64,000 bases of DNA from the NCBI RefSeq assembly GCF_965363235.1, contig NC_134845.1:24368524-24432523 (forward strand), read 5' to 3'. The first letter of the stretch is position 1. Every line of letters begins with the position of its first letter. The translations under genes were made by a program, and so were the position numbers. This DNA comes from Mytilus galloprovincialis. Taxonomy: Eukaryota; Mollusca; Bivalvia; Mytilida; Mytilidae. Positions 56,241 to 64,000 of the stretch are shown here, one piece after another. The notes under the pieces are model-generated. The model was not told the origin of the DNA, ran no database searches, and saw only the letters and a list, made by a program, of their open reading frames with translations.

Positions 56241-56599
56241 ACGACGCAACGTTAACTTTTAATGTCAACAAACATAATATAGAGTTGATTATATTAAACA
56301 CGCTAAAGTAGCTACCGGTAACTTAAATGCTTTAATGGAAGCTTTTGAGATAAGAGAAATAGCAACACAAAATGTGCCCATGTTCAGTAAACCGCAATGA
56401 AGGTTTCGCAATCGATATTTGGAAAAAAGAAATTAAAAGTCCGCAAACAATTGACCTTAATAAACAGGATGCATTAATTTCTTCTAATCAAAAGTGTCAA
56501 TCAATCAACGTTTTAAATTTCCTCGGAGTTTAGTATTTTTGTGATTTTACGTTTTATATCCTTTGAAGAAATGAGTTTTTATATTATGAAACCGAGATA

Positions 56600-56705
56600 A
56601 AACAGATTAAAGGCCGTACCATGACCTATAATGGTTTACTTTTATAAATTGTATTTTGGATGGAGAGTTATCTCATTGGCACTCACACCACATCTTCCTA
56701 TATCT
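56600..56705 (-). repeat. Dispersed repeat fragment (family M3), reverse
   Basis: Reads CCATGACCTATAATGGTTTA, GGATGGAGAGTTATCTCATT and CACCACATCTTCCTATATC, nearly identical to 32940-33045. Confidence 0.75.
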
Positions 56706-59700
56706 ATGTAGTAGTCGCTTTCTTACCTTTTTTTAAATTGATTTTACTTCGTTTTGTTTCTATAGTATACTCCCTTGGCTACTATGTTTGTAGTCGCGTT
56801 TTTTTCTAGTGTTTGCATGTTTCCAAAAGGGTTATCTTAAAAAAATGAATACAAGAAATATTATAAAACAAAGTATGCTATTAAAGAGATATTTTGATTA
56901 ATAGCAACAACTTTTCTCTCTTTAATCCTTAATCCAAATGTGTTAGTAGGATTTCGTTTGTTTCTATGATATTGTTTGTCGGTTTTCATTATTCGAAGTC
57001 GCTACGACACCTTTACGAGTGTTTCCGTGTTTCCAACAGAATCATAATAAAAATTAATTGAAAAAATATGAAATAACGAATGCTTTAAAAAGAGATTTTG
57101 TAGTATAGCAACACCATTTATCTTGTTCACCTTACTTCAAATGTGTGAGTAGTTTACTTTTGTCTTCATTTTAAGTGAACTTTACACCATAACTTCACAA
57201 AGTTAACATTTTTTGCCAATATGACAGATGGTTTTGTTGACATTAATGTAAATGACTATATCTTAATTGGATCGCTGCCTATTTAGTTTATAATGTAGAA
57301 ATCTAATATAAACGGAACAATCAAATATATCAAATCAATTATATTAACAAACAAAAAAGGTTACTTTTTCCGTGTTCTTTTCAAATCAGTAAAGTGTAGT
57401 TAGGTTCGAAATATAATTGCATTTAACATATTATTTAATTATGAACATGTTATATTTGACAGAGAGTTATTCTACTCAAACATTTTCAATTATAAAGGTT
57501 CACATTATGTCCTTATTATATAATTATAGTTTATCGATCAATAACTTTAGTCATATTGTTCGTCGTTTTTTTAAATATTTTGCAATACAAATAATAAATA
57601 TTGTAATAAAAAACATTTGAAATTTAATGACCAATCAGTATTGAAATAATAAAAAATATTTTAAAACTGGAAATATGAATTGTGTCAAACGTACTCTAAA
57701 CTGATGAAGACATAGTCGAACGTACATATAAGAATGTTATGTCGAAGCAATTGCATCTGATCTTTCTTCGTTTTGAGTTAATTCACTTTCTGTTTTGTTT
57801 ACTCTTGTCTTTTAACCTATTTTTCAACTGATATCAGCTTACTAACTTTCTTTGACTCGTTTTACATTAAACCACCCCTAAGATCGAGCGGATTCTAGCT
57901 CATCATAATTTTCATTGTATTCAACAACAAAAAAAACTGTTTAATTCTGATTTGATATTTTCAATTCTAAGTTTTTATTTTACAATATTATCGTTATTTT
58001 TGTTATTCTACTTTTTATTTTGTGTTCAAAGGTGAGCAATATCGACTTTATTTGTAATGACAATTGTGGACGTCAATCAACTTGAGAGTTTTAATATTAA
58101 TTGGTGAATGAAGTCATATGATGTAATGATTAAATTGTTAATCTTTTCAAACTGCACCATAAATACAATCTATTTGTGTCTAAATAGATTGTGTACCTAC
58201 ACGGAGAGTTCAGGTAATAATTGCATCTCTTTGAAAGTAACATTTTAAATGAAAAATAGAGGAATCGAAGATCATCAAGTGTAATGGTGTTTTGTTTAAT
58301 CATCTGTCTTTTGTTTGAAACATCACAGGAGTTTTGTTCTCATATTAATAATAACATCTGATAAGAATTGACGACTAAATCAGAATCATTGATTACTTCC
58401 TTAGGTGAAAGAATCTATTGAAAATACTTCAACTAACATGATAAAAATGATTTATAGAAATTGATTACTTTGAATTCTGGATTTTTAAAAAAACGGTTAT
58501 CACATGGGACAACATAATCTGATACGGTTGTAACTATAGAGCAGCATACAATATTTATATGGTAAGGGATGTTAACTTTATAAAGTTTTGTGCGATAAAG
58601 TGATATGAATAATTCAGATGTTTTTCAATTTTACCTTTAAAACGAAATAAATAGAATATACTTTGAAATATGGCAACAAATGAAGACGATTATATGGAAT
58701 AGTATCTGCACAAAGATATTTTTCTAACACAGAAAATCAAATAACTGTTGAAGAAATTTTGAAATAATGGACAACATATATGAACAATTTTGAAGGGTTT
58801 CGCCTATTGCAAATACAGCTAAATAAAATTTAACTTGTTTTGTTTCATGTTACATTACATTTAATTTGATACATTTTGTATTGATATTTTTTAATATTTT
58901 CTGGTTTTGCCATTCCGTTTAAGGTTGAATTGGATTTTTTTTAGTTATTAAGAACGAAAACAAAAGGTTGACTTTTTTAACACAACGATAAAAACTGCAG
59001 TGAAATTGACAACCTTTATATAATATGGGACAATAATTTGATATTGTCTGGAAATTAGCATAAATGATGATATTATCAATATAAGTATAATTACAATTTA
59101 TAACCTAGTGTATAGTTACAGTGATTGTTTTACTCATTTTTTCTTTGGCTTTTTATGCAAAAAAAAGGATATTATTCGTTAACGTCTAAAAACAGCCGAA
59201 GACCCCACAAGAGTTTAGTTTAAGCTATAACTGGTAAGACAACTTTATTTGAAATGATTAATATATTTGTTATTTTGAATATTTCTCAGTAGGGTACAGA
59301 TGGCTATGTAAGGTAGTTGGGTTTTATATGTCACTATGTAATGGTTGAAATTTTTAACATATTGTGACTTTTGTATGCTTGGGTGGAAATTTATTTTTGT
59401 TGACATTGTTAAATTCAGTTAGCACTTAAAAATTAATATTGGTAATTTAGCAATGTTTGGAATAAAAAAACTTAAAGGTATTAAACTAAAATGCAGAATA
59501 AAGTTATATCTAAGTAAAAGGATAATAGAATGTTATTACAACGAACTGACGATAAATGAATTACCAAAATAAGATAATGTTAAAAACCAATTGTTCCGAG
59601 AACAATTGAAGGTCTTTCCACCAGTAAAGATCTATATTTATATCAAAATATGAAAAATCAGTTTAAAATGTCAGTTAAAACTAATCCTGGCAAATGTAAT

Positions 59701-60133
59701 AACTTTTCAACAGGTAAATTTCGCGCAAACGTAATGCATTTTGTCGCGCAAACGTTGATTTCTTTTCGCGTACGACCAATCCGCGCAAATGTACCACGCC
59801 GAGTTACTGATTTTTTAAAAACTTTAGCCTTAGATTGTTATTTGATATTAAATGCAATTAATTTCAAACGTGTATTTATCAGTAAAACACGGAAATGAAA
59901 ATAATCCATTGAAAAAACACAAACTGGGTGCTTCTTAGGGTCTAAAAAATCATAAAGTCTATGGAGGTAAGTAATTAAAGTTTAAAAACACTTTAAATAA
60001 CAAACTAAACCTAACTGTAGACAACTTCAGCGGGAGAAAAGATTTATATGTTCCGCTTGTGCGTCTTTAGGTCAACTCAAACAGAACGTAAATGTAGCTA
60101 TAAAATAGCAAGAAATCTCCTTTCAGACAGATA

Positions 60134-60250
60134 CAAGTAAAATAGCAAAATACCGAACTCCGAGATAATTCTAAACGGAAAATACTTCAGCCTATGGCAA
60201 AATCAATAGCTCAAATACATCAAAGGAGTATATAACAACTGTCATATTCA
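60134..60250 (+). repeat. Partial dispersed repeat (family M2)
   Basis: Reads AAAATACCGAACTCCGAGAT, then AGCTCAAATACATCAAAGG and ATAACAACTGTCATATTC; it stops before the CCTGACTTGG part. Confidence 0.65.
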
Positions 60251-61176
60251 TGGCATTTAAAATTTAACCTTCATATTCTTATCGTATTTTCATTTCTATG
60301 AAAATAAATTGTATGGTCCTTTTAAACTTTTCAAATAATAGCATTGTGTCTGTCACCTGCACTGAATAAATAATGTTGCTGTATAAAGACAATTATAACT
60401 CTCTTTTCAATCAACATATATATATAGAATCAAATAATTCCCTCGATACATTAATGATTACTACAAACATATCTTATGATCTGAGATGTTATTAAATGGT
60501 AAATTATATGAAGACTGTACTAGAAATTGATAAATAAACTCATCATAGATACCAGGAATAACATTTTACACTTACGCCGAAGCGCGTTCTGTCTACACAA
60601 GACTCATCAGGGACCATATCGTACATTTGGAGATAACAGTTTGACAAGAATTGTTTTATCGTAGTAAATGTACCATCAAATGCAATAGTGTAATCATATA
60701 TTTTGACGTTTTGATTTTGATTTTAGAATTAATCGTCCTACTTCTGGTGATTTGTTGGATGTTATAAATAAATGACTGCAAGGTAAGCTGTTAAATCATT
60801 TAAATCATCTTTTCGTTTGATATTGATTGCATTATATAGTCATTAACTGATTGACAGACTAAAGAAAAAAGTACATTGCTTTTCACTTATTACCATTAAC
60901 GAAATAGTCATGACACAGTGTATCACATGTAATGTAAACCCAAATTGAAAAGTATACTCATTTAACAACATTATAATACCCATAAGTGTTCTCCTTGAGC
61001 AAAAAGAAACGTTGTAAGGTAAATCATCTCTCATAAAGACCAGCACATTGTATAACCAAGAACAGACGGGAACTCAAGAAATGAAAGAATGTCAATCAAA
61101 TTTATCAAATTCTTTTCAAGACAATTACCTGATCGATAATTTTTACCGAACTCCCGGATTTATTTATATATGTTTA

Positions 61177-62518
61177 TGTTACAGGCATTTTCAAAATTTA
61201 GGCATTTTGTAAAATGACTGAATATTCAGGCAATTTATAAAATGCCTAACCTTGACAGGCATTATACAAAATGACTAAAAAGACCTAGTCATTTTGTAAA
61301 ATGACTGAAATTTTGAATCTAAATTCTACAATTTGCCTTTTCAGTTTCAGGCAATTTGTAGAAGAAGGTTATCTGACAAAAGTAGACAAAATCACAATAT
61401 ATTGCAAAGAAAATAACTTATAGGTGATTAGAATTAATTTATTTTCCAACAACCAGCTGAGAAGGGTTGTATTTTATATGATGTGTACTTTTTTGTGACA
61501 CTACATACTCGCTCTGTATTTCAGATACCAGTAGTGAATTAGTGATTATTTTGTCAAAATGGCAGAAGGACAAATTGTTCTATCAATAGAACAAAATTTA
61601 CAATAAAAATTTTAGAAATTCTGGATTCAAAATAGTAAATTAAAATGAAACATAGGAAGCAGAGAAAAACAATATTGAATGATTGTTTTTTGTTTGCTTT
61701 TAGTCGCAAATATATCTTGCACTTTTTAGACAAGAAAAAAATAGTTATAATCCATATTGGTTATTTCTGTAGGGGATTGACCGAAATAAAGGATAGACGC
61801 TTGCAATTGAAATGAAGGTATTTTGAATAAGAACAGAAAATTCCACTTGCAGAACAGCCATAACTAAAAATAAAAAAATGTAGAGTTCTTAACGTATTGC
61901 ATTTTACTAACATATGACAATATTTGATATTCCAATTCAGAAATTTTCATTAAAAAAGATTACAAAAATTAAAAAAAAAAGTTTAGAATTGACTATAAAG
62001 GGCAATAACTCCATAAGGGGTCAATGGACAATTGCTTATTGCGAATGTGTAATGATTCAAGTTTCTCCAAATATGGTTGAAGTGCTAAAACCTGATTTTA
62101 CGCCAAACAATTATGTATTTTCAAAAGTTTAGTACAAATATTGTGTAACAGTTCTGTCATCCCAACATTTTGAGAAATGATATATAATTGTTGCGTATTT
62201 TGGAATAATTCAGTAAAATGTATTCTTGATTATTTAAACTCTTCTTTTTTCATTCAGTTATAATTATCATAAATAAAACTGTACTAGTGTTCAAAGCTTT
62301 CATTTGTTTTTATTTTTAATATTTTTGTCTTTTAAATAATTTCAGGCATTTTGTAAAAGGCCTTATGATTTTTCCAGGCAGGTTTTAAAATGCCAAGAAA
62401 AATTAGTCATTATATATCATGGCTGAATCTCGCAAACATTTTATAGATTGCCTAAAATTTTCTGGCATTTTACAAAATGCCTAGATTTAGAAAATGCCTA
62501 AATTTCGAAAATGCCTGT

Positions 62519-62522
<4 letters not shown>
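61177..62522. mobile_element. Inverted-end element with AGGCATTTTGTAAAATGCC repeats
   Basis: The left end starts TGTTACAGGCATTTTCAAAA at 61177; the right end is the inverse, finishing at 62522 (CCTGTAACA). Both flanks, about 180 bp each, are packed with AGGCATTTT...AAAATGCC palindromes and related AGTCATTTTGTAAAATGAC. The TGT start, multiple internal palindromes and size (1.35 kb) recall the element at 11947-13425, but the motifs differ. The target duplication is unclear because the right side runs into a TA microsatellite. The interior has only short open frames (61914-62132) that I do not recognise. Non-autonomous DNA transposon; family unknown. Confidence 0.65.

Positions 62523-62562
<40 letters not shown>
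62523..62562. repeat. (TA)20 microsatellite
   Basis: Perfect TA dinucleotide run directly abutting the right end of the inverted-end element at 62522. Shorter runs occur at 16892 and 49305. Confidence 0.95.
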
Positions 62563-62564
<2 letters not shown>

Positions 62565-64000
62565 CAAAAAGATAGTTTAATTATGTCCCTAAAATCATTG
62601 TAAAATAATTATGTTAATAGTGTCATAATTTAAAATACTTTATTCACATTATGTTACATATAAAATAATTAGTTTGTCTACTTAGATACATAAATGTCTA
62701 TCAACATTGATCTTTCTGACTAGTTAGATATTTTAGTTTGATATCACATATCATAATTTGGTTAGAACTTATAATGCACTGCAAAAGGCAGAGAGCAACT
62801 CATTCAGCCACGTCACAGTAATAGTTTATCCATGTTTTAATTATATTTAATCCTATAATTAGTACCAGAATTTATACAAAATAGAGTAAGTAAATGTTTG
62901 CTTATCGATATATCATATATATTAAGTTAGTTTGTCCTGCTTAAAAAACTAACGTATGAATTGTTCTGGCCGGATAAATTAACAACTGTCAATAACCTAT
63001 AAATGAATGTACAACTAATCTAGAATTAACATATAACTATAAAACAAAGATATTATTTAAGATGTGAACATGTTAACACTCGCATGGTTAACAGTTATTT
63101 ATGGATAGTGTTGTTCCGTTATGAACGGTCGTTTGTCATATCAAGTTTCGTAAAAAGATAACAACTTTGCTTCGTGTGTCGATTCTTTGCCTCAAATTTA
63201 ATTTAAAAAAAAACACTCATCTGTACGTGAAGCATATCGGATATGTAAAATAAGGTTGAACATTATGCCATGGAATCGTAAAGATACAGATGTAACTGCA
63301 CGAATACAATCTACTGTAGCATGAATGATAAAATAAAAAGTCTGCAATGTACAATTCATCCCTTACATAATGGCTTCATGCCAGGGAACATTTTGTGTTC
63401 TTAATGTTTGTTACTTCTGCAACAGTTTATCCAATTGAAAAATGGTAGAAAAAAGTACAGAAGCTACATTTGTATAAAAGTAGAAAGATATGGTAATGTT
63501 ACCCAATGAGATCACTCTCCATATGAGACCAACTGACATAAGATTTCACAACTATAGGTACCCCTCCGCCCATCAACAATGACTGCATTAGGTAATAAGA
63601 GATCAGAGCTGAAATAAAACATGTTGAATTTCATGGATTAGTTTATATCATAGCATAACAGTGTGACACGTTATTTTGACCGACCATGATAACTAAATGG
63701 TTCCTGATATCAAATAAATGTATTTATCAGTTTTCTTTTAAATACTATAATCAAATTTATATCACAAAATGTAAACTGTATAAAACAAAATCTCAAGATC
63801 ATTAATGTAATTAAAAAGAAGTTATATTAAAAATTAACTAGACGGTTTAAAATAATCACCACTTCAAATATCGATCACGTTCTATTAAAGAAGCTATACG
63901 AAAGTGTTCATTCGTGTTATTCTGCGAACCGTTTTTTCGGGAATGTGTGTGAATTGCTACATCCATTGTCTTGTGTGTCTTTCTTCACCTTACACAGATT
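62563..64000. other. AT-rich end of the window, no gene seen
   Basis: Only a diverged fragment of repeat M3 was noticed (about 63490-63625: GGTAATGTTACCCAATGAGA, ATGAGACCAAC, ACAACTATAGG). No exon with splice sites could be supported. Confidence 0.5.

Larger units (their letters stand above)
54850..61176. other. AT-rich intergenic region with scattered repeats
   Basis: No open frame here looks coding; the longest are low-complexity and AT-driven. Items seen: repeat M4 (about 55950-56240), repeat M3 in reverse (56600-56705), a small hairpin at 58168-58194 (AATCTATTT and AAATAGATT), three CGCGCAAA boxes (59716-59790) and a partial M2 (60134-60250). 56710-59600 shows nothing else. Confidence 0.55.

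Noticed and set aside
61914-62132. 72-codon open frame inside the 61177-62522 element
   Set aside because: Lys-rich through an A run (KKITKIKKKSL) and no transposase motif; kept only as part of the element.

Overview
This is nuclear DNA of a bivalve mollusc, most likely a mussel (Mytilus type). Four observations support this: AT-rich sequence, genes split into short exons by long introns, short secreted C1q-domain genes of the kind expanded in bivalves, and a dense background of short interspersed repeats. All identifications are from reading and memory; no database search was run.

The core of the window is a tandem array of three paralogous Cys-loop (pentameric ligand-gated) anion-channel subunits of the glycine-receptor/GluCl type, all on the + strand. 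Gene A (1-4428) lacks its 5' part because it starts before the window. Gene B (17701-31290, 8 exons, 416 aa) and gene C (40174-49077, 8 exons, 403 aa) can be read from start to stop. The three share intron positions and phases; the 83-bp Cys-loop exon and the 132-bp loop B/C exon have the same length in every copy. All carry the anion-selectivity PAR motif before M2. All have Leu where nearly every known relative has Thr at M2 position 6', and gene C also has a four-residue deletion in the M2-M3 linker.

Between genes A and B, on the - strand, lie two duplicated two-exon genes for secreted C1q-domain proteins (9072-13849 and 15004-16366). Each has a signal peptide, a short coiled coil and one C1q domain.

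The introns and intergenic stretches hold mobile elements. They include a Ginger-like deletion derivative with about 150-bp inverted ends and a TATC target duplication (11947-13425); a CACTA-type element with arrays of GAACRC boxes (22779-25677); a short inverted-repeat element (25688-26556); a reverse-transcriptase remnant split by another repeat (34205-35000); tRNA-derived SINEs; a palindromic-end element (61177-62522); and several copies each of four or five abundant mussel-type repeats.

At 52125-54320 lies a miniature fossil Polinton-like element. It has about 80-bp inverted ends and modules for a minor-capsid-like protein, a zinc-finger/packaging ATPase and an adenain-type protease. Its terminal repeats carry CCATATATGG boxes, and the right flank to 54806 is crowded with palindromic sites (TCACGTGA, TGACGTCA, TGAGTCA). 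This composite is the most unusual feature of the window. From 54850 to the end I see no host gene, only AT-rich sequence and repeats.
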